Part shown: piece by piece, positions 12,401 to 23,087 of the stretch
How positions within the stretch are numbered: position 1 is the first letter of the stretch
Layout: each line of letters starts with the position of its first letter
Assembly: GCA_014621425.1 (NCBI GenBank)
Contig: JAANBB010000260.1
Location: 1 to 56,711 of the forward strand
DNA: 56,711 nucleotides
Source: Cylindrodendrum hubeiense
Lineage: Eukaryota; Ascomycota; Sordariomycetes; Hypocreales; Nectriaceae
Direction: 5' to 3'
Notes under the pieces: model-generated
What the model was told of the DNA's origin: nothing
What the model saw: only the letters and a program-made list of their open reading frames with translations
The model's database searches: none
Program-made: the position numbers and the translations under genes

Positions 12401-13801
12401 GTTGAAGAAGACGAAGATGACGACGACATTCCCTATCAACCCTGGCTGGAACCGACTGCCACTAATTTCTCGACCCTTTCGGAGGAGGCTCAGAACAAGA
12501 ACTTTGTCACGCGAGGCGGAAACGTCACCTTCACCACCGATGAACAACAACGAATTAGAGAGCGAGAGCAACGAGAGCTCATGGCTATTTACACGGATCC
12601 TGGTGACATCCCACCAACACCCAAGTCGCCGCCACTTGAGCCGGTTGTGGGAGGCGACTGGAGGACTAACCACTTGCCTGGTGATGACCCCAAGTTTCAA
12701 GAAATTCAGCTCCGCTGGAGGGATGAGCGACAGATGGGAGTTGATGGGGCCCTTTATGCAGCAACTAAGCGTTTGGAGGCCAAGGAGAATCCCTCAAACA
12801 AACTTGACTCGATTCTGGGCCGACTTAGAGGGGTCCCAGCGGCACCTCAGGCTCTCACCCAACAACCGGCCCCATCGCAGCAGAGTTCTGGCCCGACAGA
12901 TGACAGCCTCCCTGTTGTGCTTGGACGAGCGGTGGAAGAGCAGATCCTCACTCTACTTAAATCTGAGCGGGTTAAGAACTGGCGGGATCCAAACCCACCG
13001 CATTCCGATGTTTGGCGTGCCCATCACTACTCCGATCCATCTGTTCACCTCTGTGGAAACGCTGTCGAGCTTGTAGCTAGACCTCTGGCTGGCAAGCCAT
13101 TCCCGGCTGTGACGCCTCCCGAATGGATCCTGCATGACCAAGAGAAGGTTCGGGAGTGGCAACTATGCTACAACAAGGAGACTGCATCCAGGCAGAAGGC
13201 AGCGGAAGAGGAGCGCGCTCGGGCTGAGGTTGCAGGCAATGTCCTGGGAGCGGCGGCTGCGAGCGCGACCAGTGGCCAGGCACCGGGCAACCCCCAAGAA
13301 TGGGCTGCGTATTATGCCCAGCAGCAAGCTTATGCGCCATACATGGCGTTGCTGCAGCAGATGTCGGGTGGCCAGCAGTCAGGCCAGCAGCAGCAACCTG
13401 CGGCGGCATCGGCGCAACAGTCACAGATCCCCGACAGCCAGCTTCAGTCTATCCTGGCCGCCATCAACCAGCCCTCGCAGCAGCCTGGACAGGCCCAGGC
13501 CTCGAACCCTCCCAACTACCTGAACCCGAACGATCCTTCGTATCAGCAATACATGATGCTCACTCAGCTGGCCCAGGGACAACAGCCAACCCCCCCGCCG
13601 CCGCCTCCTGCGGGAGATCGGGACTGGGAGCGTGGCGAGGACCAGGCAGGCCGAGGCGAACGCGACGCAAAGGGCAGAAAGAGGGGAACTCTTCCACCTC
13701 ACAAACCGGCCAACAAGGCGCTCATTGGAACCAAGCCATGCACTTTCTGGCAGCAGGGCAAGTGTGCTAGAGGAGACAAGTGCACATTCAGACACGATTG
13801 A
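9437..13801 (+). CDS. CCCH zinc-finger protein with PNUTS-like architecture
   Basis: Frame open for 1454 codons, but 11081-11134 is a 54-nt in-frame intron (gtaagt donor, ctaac branch, taag acceptor), giving 1436 aa. Residues 1-330 are Gln/Pro/His-rich and disordered, then comes a KKRKR nuclear signal. Residues ~549-737 are helical; the last part (FPMTRRIAETTNFETVRKRF, then VKDLVRDISVKVKKAL) reads like a TFIIS N-terminal/LW domain. Near 922 is RVSW in a KLRVSWKPEAEL context, matching the PP1-docking RVxF/W motif. The C-terminus is a CCCH finger (C-x7-C-x5-C-x3-H, from about 1417). LW domain, RVxW and terminal CCCH in this order is the layout of PNUTS/Ppn1, which ties PP1 to RNA polymerase II termination. 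Assignment is inference; a generic CCCH protein is the alternative. Confidence 0.6.
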   Translation: MQSWSNTGQNGADEQSHQHQWQANYGFAGQNGQFDPHQPWSQPMADQAAYSHINPQDASASNFFDSPAQANSFLSGNLHGSPPSQPSFHAGHDSLALNQQFSQPTQDVLDPAFSDIHPDLYGQQGKINLGDSMGHMNQVQSQVQSHPHAHSQNFQYSFAPQNEQSYESPIQQYAQPHVMPQQTRQQSHTPVQQFEGLQTPTFAHGHGYSRPPQHSPVPNQQQPYTQTSAFSPPVNGQPAQPQANSQHSYQQPRQQSLQQQQPQGYPPPQAQPQFVTQKSVPYQQPVQNVGNQNFHQSVHQQSGFAGSSSPPPAASAQYIMPHQPVDVDSPASQPAVAEPPAKKRKRTATKSVPEAHTPEPTAAYDSPMDYSTIPGTTPTKRVDEVDSLIAPIPSSEDAQLIAQFTKRTKALQAKQPSIKGLAHLVYDASTKLPAPKSYDKLAPLVAHPSRSGKAMVPELGYSLPCEVQGRFTSQYRPSPDKGGLDERRIEAKDMLDEFDRSMKALGKRRPKYTEYPHAFKEQLKSDEASKNKAEKKAKKEMEEVRNKPVSWTLGFKIEAHLSNLCKVRPATRPTDLAEAAAWDVTGIVHIDQSTARTTALIATRVQQAGEFIIKLRGDMNRTKQELDQATKDKDPEAEITKIRQEFEQKKDMLYRALDATIEHADDAVIDNMGGHQKLVLSLVNALIMCIKAGDFSGKLPKIILELFTHFPMTRRIAETTNFETVRKRFADKGDEEVKDLVRDISVKVKKALKADPETSTGYTGTSAASRAKAATKGSADHKRGRDDESDTRIVKKIAVESSGNSLSKKLAQPKIQLLSASKTTAAKAAAASILPGKTRPVAKSIPKPEAAKADAKIAGDDRSKVEAKAPTKPETKVPLPKTPSATSSALSGIASLLDSINAPKAEPIVIAPKEDKSPDTLETPEEKAKRLRKEARRKLRVSWKPEAELVQVKIFQKEDAEDEGREVHMIRDAGDDRSEGMVLKQRANVEEDEDDDDIPYQPWLEPTATNFSTLSEEAQNKNFVTRGGNVTFTTDEQQRIREREQRELMAIYTDPGDIPPTPKSPPLEPVVGGDWRTNHLPGDDPKFQEIQLRWRDERQMGVDGALYAATKRLEAKENPSNKLDSILGRLRGVPAAPQALTQQPAPSQQSSGPTDDSLPVVLGRAVEEQILTLLKSERVKNWRDPNPPHSDVWRAHHYSDPSVHLCGNAVELVARPLAGKPFPAVTPPEWILHDQEKVREWQLCYNKETASRQKAAEEERARAEVAGNVLGAAAASATSGQAPGNPQEWAAYYAQQQAYAPYMALLQQMSGGQQSGQQQQPAAASAQQSQIPDSQLQSILAAINQPSQQPGQAQASNPPNYLNPNDPSYQQYMMLTQLAQGQQPTPPPPPPAGDRDWERGEDQAGRGERDAKGRKRGTLPPHKPANKALIGTKPCTFWQQGKCARGDKCTFRHD
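11081..11134 (+). other. In-frame 54-nt intron inside the CCCH gene
   Basis: gtaagttgg at the start, ctaac 10 nt before the end and taag at the end fit a short fungal intron. The stretch has no stop and is a multiple of three, so an ORF finder reads through it. Its 18 residues are hydrophobic and interrupt a charged helix (EEVRNKP to VRPATRP). Retention would add 18 aa without truncation. Confidence 0.8.
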
Positions 13802-14251
13802 GGGGGATAATTACTGCATCGAATTTCAGGACTTCATGTCGATTTGGAGGGCCAACAGGATTTGGCCATGGTTGCGTTTTTACCTTGGAATGGCCGGAAG
13901 GGAGGAATGGACAGTGGGGGGTGGTTGTATATTATTGTAAAAACTCGCATCAATTATCATCGGCTTGGGGTGTCGGGATTTGGAAGAGATTACTACAGAC
14001 GGCGTTTAATGCGCTCACAAACAAACACAATGCTAGACAATTTCATGTTTCTGTTACATATTAATTCACATCCTCTTGCCTAAGAAGGTGAAGGCGATTT
14101 TTTTAATACTTCATAACTAATGTGGTTGATGAGATCTGATACTTGGTGAGATTTTCAGATGTGAAGCGGACCCTGATATACTTGGTTACGCCCCGACTCA
14201 TATACCTCTTTTCTGGGTCATACGCTTCCGAGGCCCCTGCTTTGTTTAAAT
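13802..14251. other. Convergent 3' region, CCCH gene / translin
   Basis: Both neighbouring genes end here, so the 450 bases should hold two 3' untranslated regions. No gene is seen. Confidence 0.65.
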
Positions 14252-15212
14252 TTACTCAGCAGCAGCCATCTCGGTGTCGCCCTCACCAGGCCTCTTGATC
14301 AGACCTCGCAGGCTGAGGTCATAGACCACGTCCTCAACTCTCTTCACGTCGTACTTGACAGCATCGGCGCGCTTACGCAAGATGTCGTTCTTGAGGTTAA
14401 GCAGCTGGAAGCCCGCGAACATGTCCTTGTTGAAGGCGCTAATGGTCAGCGGCAGCTCAAAATCACCGTGGGTGACGGCGTTGGTGGCCAGGCGGGCGAG
14501 CTCCGAGGTGAGGTCCGTCAGAGAGAGGAGGTACTCCTCAATGGTGAGGTGGAAGGCGTCGCGGTCCTTGAGGTTGGTGGGGACTGTAGAAATTGTGTTA
14601 GGCACGAAAACGATGGGGACATATGGGAAAATGTCGGCTGAGGAAAGACTCACCGTTGAAGATCTCGCCGACTTGCTCGAGGGTGAGCAGGCGACCAAGC
14701 TCGCCAGGCTGGGCGTCGTTGCCTAGGCCGCCGAGCCAGCCGCAGTAGATGACTGTGCCAATGGCATTCTGGACGGATCTTGCCCACTTGGAGTTGTATC
14801 TATGGTCACGAGGATTAGAAAACAGGTTTTTAGCCGCCGTGAGGCAAGGTAGGTACGGGAAACAAACTTGTAGTAAGGCTGTTGGCTCGCCACACCATTG
14901 AGTTCTCCCACAATGGTCACCTCCTCCTTGATGGCCTCCTCAAGTTGAGCCACCAGAGTAGGGTCTAAAATGGACATGCGATATCAGCCCCAGGCTCACT
15001 CACGCAGTTTACAGTCGGAGCAGGGAACAAAACTCACAGCGGGCGCGGGGCGTGGAGTGGACGCGCGACAGCAGGCCCTGGGTGGCGGCGACGGCGCGCT
15101 CCAGGCGCTGGACGATCTGAGTGAGGGTGTCGCGGACCTGAGTCTCTTCCTCGAGCTTGTCCTTGAGGTGGGCGAAGATGGCGGGGTCGAGGAGGGGTGT
15201 GTCGGCGGACAT
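14252..15212 (-). CDS. tsn: Translin, nucleic-acid-binding protein
   Basis: Four exons on the minus strand: 15212-15038, 14964-14868, 14799-14654, 14583-14252, giving 249 aa; introns of 68-73 nt all have GT-AG ends and keep frame. Translin binds single-stranded DNA and RNA and, with its partner TRAX, forms an RNase (C3PO) in other eukaryotes. Diagnostic text: HLTIEEYLLSLTDLTSELAR, LATNAVTHGDFELPLTISAF, GFQLLNLKNDILRKR and YDVKRVEDVVYDLSLRGL, matching the C-terminal half of animal translin almost position for position. The N-terminal half is the usual helical repeat (YPTLVAQLEEAIKEEVTIVG). No TRAX gene is in this window. The U2 snRNA gene lies about 370 bases upstream on the same strand. Confidence 0.92.
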
Positions 15213-15582
15213 GGTGGCGGTTGATGATGGTGGTGAGGCTCTGCGGAAGGGTGTTTGATGGAGGTGAAAATTCAAGGCGGCGGTTGGGGTTCGGGCGTGA
15301 ATGGACTGAAGAGACAACGTGAGATGGAAGCGGAAGATGTATGATCAATAACTCATCTCTACGCTGATGAACAAGATACTAGCAATGTTACCACACTGTT
15401 GGAAGCAAAATTTTCCTATCAGTCTCACATTCTCGGGGCTCGACGGCGATTCCAGGCTACGTACGATTCGGCATCTTCAATGCTACACGTTTACGGCACG
15501 CTCATATCTACATTTTCAAAAGCATCTTCTTCGCTACCCAGGCAAGCCCGGATGAACAATGAAAATTTGAGCTCAAGTGTGG
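15213..15582. other. Translin upstream region
   Basis: 370 bases between the translin start and the 3' end of U2 snRNA, both on the minus strand. It must contain the translin promoter and the U2 3'-end signal. Nothing specific is recognised. Confidence 0.6.
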
Positions 15583-15770
15583 TTCGCGTCACCTGGAGGC
15601 AGTGTAATACCAGGAACACTGTGGGTGGAATCATGTGCAAGCACAGAGGAAACCTCCCGAGGACCAAAAATAGGAATAATCAAGATTTGTCTCCTTAGAG
15701 ACATTTCAGAGATTAAACTGAAAAGAACAGATACTACACTTGATCTAAGCCAAAAGGCAAAGAGAGCTAA
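15583..15770 (-). ncRNA. U2: U2 spliceosomal snRNA
   Basis: Read on the minus strand, the 5' end contains CTCTTTGCCTTTTGGCTTAG followed by ATCAAGTGTAGTATCTGTTC, the nearly invariant U2 5' domain. It includes the branch-point-recognition sequence GTAGTA that pairs with intron branch sites such as the ctaac boxes of genes here. Further on come a Sm-type site (CTATTTTTGG) and the terminal stem-loop CCTGGTATT...GCCTCCAGG, where U2A'/U2B'' bind. The length, about 188 nt, is normal for U2. The 5' end is placed by alignment to remembered yeast and human U2 and may be off by a few bases; the 3' end is approximate. Confidence 0.93.
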
Positions 15771-15812
15771 GGAGAAAAGAAAAAAGTGTAAAGCGTGACG
15801 GGTGTGCGAGAT

Positions 15813-15819
15813 CTTTATA
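15813..15819 (-). promoter_or_regulatory. TATA box of U2 snRNA
   Basis: TATAAAG on the minus strand, about 45 bases upstream of the inferred U2 5' end. Position fits a TATA element for an snRNA promoter. No other upstream element was recognised. Confidence 0.5.
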
Positions 15820-17878
15820 CTGAATCCCAGGGCGGTGAACAAGATCAGTGATTGTGTGCCTGGCAGAATTTGGCCAATGGGGGAGCGGGTTTCTGCGGCT
15901 GAGGTGAAGGGCGACTGGTGCCTGCCAGCCTGGAGAGTCTCCACCCACTGCGCGGTGTGGGCCGCTCACCGACAACTCATGTAATTGCGGCGACGATGAT
16001 GGCAAAAGCGAGAGGTTGGACAGGCCGAGGCTCTTGCCATTGGTGATGCTTGGGTCGGAGACTCCATTGCTCATTTGCAAAATGTTACTACCGTGATTTC
16101 TGATTGGATCAAGTTGGCGGTGATGACTTCATGCACCACTTTCTCCACCAAGTTGCGTGGACAGCTTGGACCTGCACAGGGCAGTCTACTCTGTACTCCG
16201 TCGGTACGTCTCTGTACATTGTTCTCACTTCCGACCTCTCACATCATCCGTGAATGCAAATGTCGGAGGGGCTCTTCATGACATAATTAGCATTGGGGAG
16301 GAGTGTTTGTTGTGCAAGTTCTCCATTCACAAAATGTGACCCACCATCGTCAGTGCTGCATGCTCTTATGACACCGTGAACAAACAGAAAATATTGTGTC
16401 TACATAACTAGAAATGCAAGGTGGTTTGTACCTTCGACCTCGGTAATGTCAAGAATACCTTTGCAGTGCCCTGCTTTATTTGTTTGAGGCCCAGGCTCGG
16501 ACTTCTCAGTGTTGGTGCTCAATGAGTCAACTAACTCCCAGGCAGAGAGCGAGGCACACGAGTGTGGACCTACCAATATGTTAGCATAGCTAGGTGCTTT
16601 CATATCTGCCTTTCTTTCGTGGACATCTCTTGTGAGGCGACGATTTTCTTTGCCGGGTTAGTGTCGAAAATACTTCCCACTTCTGGATTTCCATTCCAAC
16701 TGGGGCCGATCATTGAAGGACACATGAACCAACACGTAGCAAAATGAGAATGAAGATGTCTGATAATGGATCATGATTTAAGCCTAATAGTATCGGTATC
16801 ATTTCACCCGTGTTACTACTGTACTCATGTTGGCACGATTAAACCAACAACTGAACCAACATTCACTCCAGGGTGAGCGGGTTGGCGTTGACTGTCAAGG
16901 GGCCACTAAATTATGTTGCCCAGCATTATTGGACAAGACAGAATGGTGTTTCGGAAAGCTCACATGACAAGCCGCAGTGGGTCAGCACAGAAAAGAACAA
17001 TACTAAGGCCTTGCATGTGGCGTAGGGATGACCGGAGCTTGGGCATGCTCCCAGCAAGGCGCCAGTGATGATCCTGGCAACCACTCACCGCTGGCGAGCT
17101 TAGTATGGGCTGTACACATGGTTAAGCGCACCTTAATTTTGTGAATTACTTTGAGTCTGCCAGAAGTGACGCATGTTTGGGGAGGGAGGAGCTCCGTCAC
17201 ATCAACTCAAGATTGAGGACAGAAGCTGGGCGTATAGGAGCCGTCTTGACAGAGATGACAAGATATCGAGATAGTTGACTGCATCACGACGAAGGCGTTT
17301 CATTTGCGAGTCTCAGTTAAGACGACATATCACTTTTCTGCACCATACTTAGCGCCGCCTCAAATAATCACCTCTTTCTTCCTTCCACCTTCTGGAACGC
17401 AAATAAGCTTGGCACACACGAGAAGAACCGCCACCAACAATCTTCATGTCCGAACCCGCGTCAAACCGGGCGAATTTCTTGCATGAGAGACAATCACTGA
17501 CCCAATCGTCGAATTTTCGGACATGGATCGGCGCGGACTTACGCTCGGGGCCCATGGTGTCGGTACCGGATGTTGGCCCTGTGCAACACTAATGTGAGAG
17601 GCTTAGTATTGTTCTTCGCCACGACCGCAACTCACCATCCCGATTGGGCCACGAAATCGTTGGGCGTACAATACGCTGTGAAGAACGGGTATGACACGGG
17701 AACTTCGAAATGATGAATGGAAAGTGCCTCCCTAGACAACCAAGGAGAGAAAGAAGTATAAAGAGCAGCAACGAACGGGAGTGGTGGCGATGAAGCAAGA
17801 GCAGGACGATATCTCAACAGCCAGACCCGACGACTTATCACTTGTGCATCATCTTTTACAACGAAACACGGGGTCATC
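15820..17878. other. Intergenic between U2 and the sedolisin gene
   Basis: About 2 kb with only short open frames on both strands. I see no protein motif and no RNA gene. The last 120 bases serve as promoter and leader of the sedolisin. Confidence 0.55.
17757..17763 (+). promoter_or_regulatory. TATA box of the sedolisin gene
   Basis: TATAAAG lies 116 bases upstream of the start codon at 17879, a normal position for a fungal promoter. Confidence 0.45.
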
Positions 17879-19919
17879 ATGGCGCTCAAAATGTTGAGAT
17901 ACAGCAGCATGCTCCTTGTCACGATGGCGACTACGGCAATGGCCGGACAAACTCTTGTTGAGTCCAGGGAGTTGACGCCCCCGGGATGGAAGCAGACCGG
18001 CCATCCTGCCGCAGACAAACTCATCAAGTTCTCTATCGGAATCCAACCCGAAGATCACGAACTCCTTGAGCGCACCCTCTACGAGATTTCGGACCCATCT
18101 CATGCAAACTACGGCAGGCACCTCTCCCGTGATGCTGCAAATGCCCTCCTCAACCCATCGCAAGTGGCGACGGAATCTGTCAAGCGCTGGCTCTCCGACA
18201 CTGGCATCCCCGAACACGATGTCCGTGACGATGGCCAGTGGATGCATATCCGCACCACTATCGGTCAGGCCGAAGGACTCCTCAGCACCCGTTTCAGTGT
18301 CTTTGCTCGAGATGGTGAGAGTGTGGTGCGCACGCGGGAGTACTCGGTTCCTGAAGAGGTCAGCGACCACATCACAACCATCCAGCCGACGACCCTTTTC
18401 CCCAGTCTAAAGAAATCCCGCTCCCGAAACATCAAACGTTCGGTCCAAGACTTGGAGAAGAAGGAAGTGAGGGAGAAAAAGAGTGTCAGCTATGGGAATC
18501 CCATCAATCTAGAGCAGTGCAAGACCGAATTGACGCCTGCGTGCCTACGAAAGTTGTACAAGATGCCTGCGAACAACTACCCGGAAGCTCACCGCCGAGC
18601 ACTATATGCCATCGCTGGCTTCAGCCAAGTAAGAGCACAACTATCTGCCACCTCTTCAAATATTACAGACTGACATCGATGTAGCAAGCGGCACAGTATG
18701 ATCAACTCGAAGAATTCCTCCGACGGTTTGCACCTGATCAGCAGGGAACCGAATTTTCCGTCTCCCTCGTCAACGGCGGACAGAATCCACAGGGAGAGTA
18801 TCCCAGCGGAGAGGCCAACTTGAACATCCAGTATGCCGTTGCACTGGCAGACCAGGTGCCCATCCGATTCATCTCTGTTGGAGGAGAGGACCACGACTTC
18901 AACACGGACCTCGAGTAAGTTTCCCAGATGTTCTGTGTTAACTTGACTAATAACTTTCATAGCTTGTATGATTCAACGGAAGCCTGGATTGAGCCCTTCC
19001 TTGACCTCACGACATACCTTGTCAACCTAGAAGACAAAAAGCTGCCGCAGACCATTTCAATCTCATATGGGGTTAACGAGCAGCACTTGCCGAAAAACCA
19101 TGCGAAGCAAATCTGCAACATGTTCGGTCAACTGGGGGCTCGTGGAGTCTCAGTCATCGTCGCCGCAGGCAATCTTGGTCCCGGGGTGTCATGCCAATCC
19201 AACGACGGCACAAACACAACTAAGTTCCTCCCTAGTTTCCCAGCATCATGCCCCTATGTCACCTCTGTCGGTGGTACCGAGGGAAACAGCCCGGAAGTTG
19301 CCTCCTACATGTCCAGCGGCGGCTTCTCGGAGTATTGGCCTCGGCCGTCCTGGCAAGACAGTACCGTCTCGTCGTATCTCAGAAAGTACGGTGACAAGTG
19401 GAAGGGATACTACAATCCCAAGGGGCGGGCGCATCCGGATGTCGCAGCGCTGGCATCGGGCTACCAGATTATGAACCATGACATCCAGGAGACGACTGGA
19501 GGAACCAGGTAAGTCGAGCACGCCCATGTCACTATGAGTTGCTGGGCGCGCAAGATTGACAAGCTTGCAGCGCAGCATCCCCGGTCTTTGGGGCCATGAT
19601 TGCCCTTATCAATAATGAACGCTTGAAGAAAGGAAAGCCCCCGATGGGATTCCTCAACCCCTGGATCTACCAGGTTGGCAGCAGCGGTTTCACCGAGTAG
19701 GTGTATCCCTTCTATCCCCCATGCTTTTACCCGTATGTTCACCGCTAACATGCTAATAGCATCACCGAGGGAAAATCTGTCGGTTGCCAAGGTACAAGCA
19801 TCTGGGGCCTCCCATCACCGGTGGTCCCGAACGCAGGATGGGATGCTGTCAAGGGATGGGACCCCGTCACGGGCTGGGGGACGCCACTATTCGACCGGCT
19901 CCGAAGACTAGCGATCTAG
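17879..19919 (+). CDS. Secreted sedolisin-type (S53) protein, possibly inactive
   Basis: Five exons: 17879-18628, 18685-18914, 18963-19508, 19571-19696, 19760-19919, giving 603 aa. A signal peptide (hydrophobic core to about residue 22) precedes an S53 pro-domain (~30-210) and the catalytic domain. The closest kind is the fungal tripeptidyl-peptidase SedB/TppA. The nucleophile motif GGTSAASP (Ser509) forms across an intron and the C-terminal calcium-site region AGWDAVKGWDPVTGWGTP is intact. However, the Glu-x3-Asp pair reads GEANLNIQ (Glu293, Asn297), and the oxyanion-site SGD-x-G reads AGNLG (Asn397). From the known S53 mechanism both Asp residues are needed, so the protein may be catalytically dead or altered. 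Reading frame and splicing are otherwise perfect, which argues against a decaying gene. Confidence 0.9.
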
Positions 19920-21545
19920 GGCCGTTGTGGAGGAAGGGGTAGAGACAGAGAATAATGGCAGATGGCATGATCCGGGGACCTGGAGGTGGGACTTGCTTGT
20001 GACCACATTCTGAGCGGATAAATCGAGAGCTCCAGGAAGAGCCTGTTCTGCAAGATGCTTCTTTACCTACTACGAATGAAGCAAACATACGAACTAGTAT
20101 AATATTCCGTAGTACTGTAAGACCAAAATACTACCCTAGAAAAAAAACAATGTGAGCCTTCACCCTTGTCTAGGAAGTGTTACATTCGCCCCAATTGACA
20201 AGTTGACAAAGCTATGACTGCGCATCAGTGCCAAGACTCCAGGGTTCGCCGCCGGAGCCGCTATCCCTGCCAGGAACCCGGCCCTAGGGTGAGCAAGGAT
20301 GACTTTCCGGGGATGTGGTTCCTGGAATTTGAGGATTTTGCTGCAGGGTTTTGGTTTTCTGGATGAGACGAAGGAGTATACCGTCGAAAGGGGGGATGAA
20401 TCCTGCGTCTGACACTCGGCTTTGAAACCGTCGAGTGGACGGTTTTCAACATCCGAGGAAAAGCGAAGCTAGCTAGACGAACATCTCTGTCTGCTTCGTC
20501 AATGAGCAAGATGAGCATTGTGAAAAGCAATTCGTGCAGCTCAGATAAGCAATTATATGCTTGCTCCAGTCTAACAGATTTGATACAGATCGGCTTCTGC
20601 AGCTCTTCTCAGAAGCAACGTTGTTGCCCATGTAAGCGAGAAAAATGGACTCCACGTACTCCGTAATTACTGTACCTCACAGGGGCGCCCACAACACAGA
20701 CACCGCGATGCTCCCAGCGTCGCGCCGGGGTAAGTCTTGGCTGGTTGTTTCCGACCCGGGAATGCGCGGGCTTTTCGCCTTGTCTTCGGACTAGTTTTTG
20801 GTGATCATTTTCTTCTTAGTTGCCTCAGTTTAGACCATTGAGACTGAGACATTGGCCCCTGGATTCTTTGAGCGGATGAGGCGGGGGCTTGCAGATGGTG
20901 GCTGCTTCGCGTAGGACGGACTGGCGTTGAATCTGCAACAGGTGTCTCTTTTCAGTTGGGGAAATGAGAAGCCCGGGCTCTTGGCATTCTCAATCCGGTA
21001 TACTGACGATCAGGTCCCTCGTCATCGAAACTCCCCCTGGACCTGGGGCCAAACACCACCGACGTAAGCCAAGCATGCTAGCCTTGTTGTCCCGCGAATT
21101 CCGCGCTGGGAGGATATCTTTTGCGTCAACATGACAGGCATTCAAAGCCTGGAGGTGCTAAGGCAGACTTGCGATGCTTGAAATAGGCACAGGGTACGGG
21201 GTTGTGTGCTGTATCTGCCTCATGGGAGGAGCATCGTAGTATTGCAATCCCAATAAAGTAACTACAGAGATGTATTATTTATGTTATGTTTTACAAGAGT
21301 TATTACCGTCAATGGTCATATGCGTTTTGTGCATGCGAATAACTGCACGCGTTGCTTTTCCCCTGACAGCCAAATGCCAACCAAGTACGCCTTGAATATG
21401 AACACCGTCCTCGTTGGGAGCCGACAAAACAAAATCGCATCCGTTTTCTCCCGCGAGACACCCAGCTTGTTAGGATCGTGACTTTTAGGACTGTTATGAG
21501 CGTCTTAGGCCTAAGCACCACTCCAAACAACTCTCCATTATTCTG
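19920..21545. other. Intergenic, sedolisin / rhodopsin-like gene
   Basis: 1.6 kb between the convergent 3' ends of two genes. Only short open frames without motifs occur. I see nothing in it. Confidence 0.55.
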
Positions 21546-23087
21546 CTACCGTTCGATGGAAACCTCCGTAGTGCGGACAATTCCCGCCTTGAAGGTGTTA
21601 TCGCCCAGTATCATCTCCTCGCTTCCCGACCGATTTTCGCCGTCGGCGCTGCCATTTTTGTAGAAGGTCGTCGTGACTCCGGTATCGCCTGCTCCGCCGG
21701 ATTCGCCCTCGAGGCGCCGGTCGCCAAGCTCGAAGTCGTTGTTGCGCGAGAAGTTGGAGACGTTCCCAGGGATGCGTTCGCCCCCAGTCATTCGGCGAGA
21801 GTGTGCGCCGTATGAGCGGTTTCCGTAGGGTGTCGAGTTGTAGTAGGAGGACAGTTTGAGTGCTCTGCTCACGAGAGGCTTCAGCGAAGGGGCGCAGGCA
21901 GCGATCATGCCGAGGTTTAGTTGGAGACTGTACGTGATGGTCAGTTGACGAAATGACTGAGGCTACAGGAGTGACTTACAACCCCCAGAACTGGATCCAT
22001 TGGTGACTGGAGGTGTTTCAATTAGTACGGGATGTTCGATACTGAGGTAGCGAAGCCTAGACTTACTAGGTTTTATCCGTGTCCGTTGAGAATGCGATTT
22101 GGAAGACGGCTTTCAGGATGCCCATCACAACGGCTCTGCAATACCGCAAGTTAGCACTGTAGCGTTGTAGAAGAATAGAGAAAGAGCGCACAAGTATCCA
22201 AGACTGAGGATGCCAATTAGGTATAACCGGGTTCGAAGCTTCATCTGGAGAGTCCAGATGATCGGTACGGGGAACGTCGCGAACAAGACATCGGTGAATA
22301 TGTTGAACGCTAATAAGTCAGCAAGCAATCCTCGTAGACGATATAAATAAGGAAAAATACGAACAGGTATTGATGAGCGAGAATTGTACGAAGAGAACAG
22401 GTGAATAACACGTTCCATCGATGCGAGTGTCCCAGTGCGCGGCCATGGGCTGGCAGTGGAGGAAAAAGGTCATCACTCCCATGAAACTGTATGCCGAGAC
22501 GAAGCCTGCACATTGTCAGTACGTTGAATATCCTCCTTGTAACGCCATGACTCTTATCAGAGGAGTCAATGATGCTCAAGTGTCGTGTGGACTTACCGAT
22601 GCTCGTCCACAGAGACCAGAAATACCATTTGCTCTGGCTAAGTCGCAACAAGTTCAGGGCAATGGAAACCTTGAGCAGGGCCATCGCGCAAGAAGCAGAG
22701 ATAACGGACTGCCAGAACCCGACTTTCTGGAATTCGATGTAGTCCAACTGCTCGATCGTATCCTTGTGGCGTCCGAGGCCGTGAAAGGACTGGAGGACGA
22801 AGATGAGCCATCCGATGAAGGCACAGATCTGGCAGAGAAAGGTAATGTCAATATCTCCATCCCACCCAACCGCCTGTTAGTCACTCTGTCCAACTCACTC
22901 CAGAAGCCACCATGGTCCAGTCATCTCGTCCGGCGGCCTTGACCATTCCCAGTCGAACGTAGAGTCGCAGGCCAACGGAGGTCAGCGCCAGGACGTGGAA
23001 GGTCGTCACGATGCCGAGGATTTGACCCAAGTTGCTATCCGCCACCCTCGCCGGGTCGGTGTTGACGACTACGCCCGACGTAGACAT
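21546..23087 (-). CDS. Rhodopsin-like (PTH11-type) seven-helix membrane protein
   Basis: Seven exons on the minus strand: 23087-22899, 22828-22597, 22505-22365, 22309-22192, 22135-22067, 22006-21980, 21927-21546; all introns are GT-AG and the joined frame gives 385 aa. Hydrophobic segments alternate with short loops: LGQILGIVTTFHVLALTSVG, ICAFIGWLIFVLQSF, WQSVISASCAMALLKVSIAL, FVSAYSFMGVMTFFLHCQP, FNIFTDVLFATFPVPIIW, LIGILSLGYLAVVMGI and a last one near WIQFWGFLQLNL. This is the layout of the fungal rhodopsin-fold family next to PTH11 receptors. The RDDW motif after helix 2 and LPxPxxW-like PVPIIW are family features. The C-terminal ~110 residues are polar and probably cytosolic. Ligand unknown. 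No CFEM domain is present. Confidence 0.82.

Noticed and set aside
15573..15944. Minus-strand protein frames across 15573-15944
   Set aside because: They overlap the U2 snRNA, whose sequence conservation is decisive.
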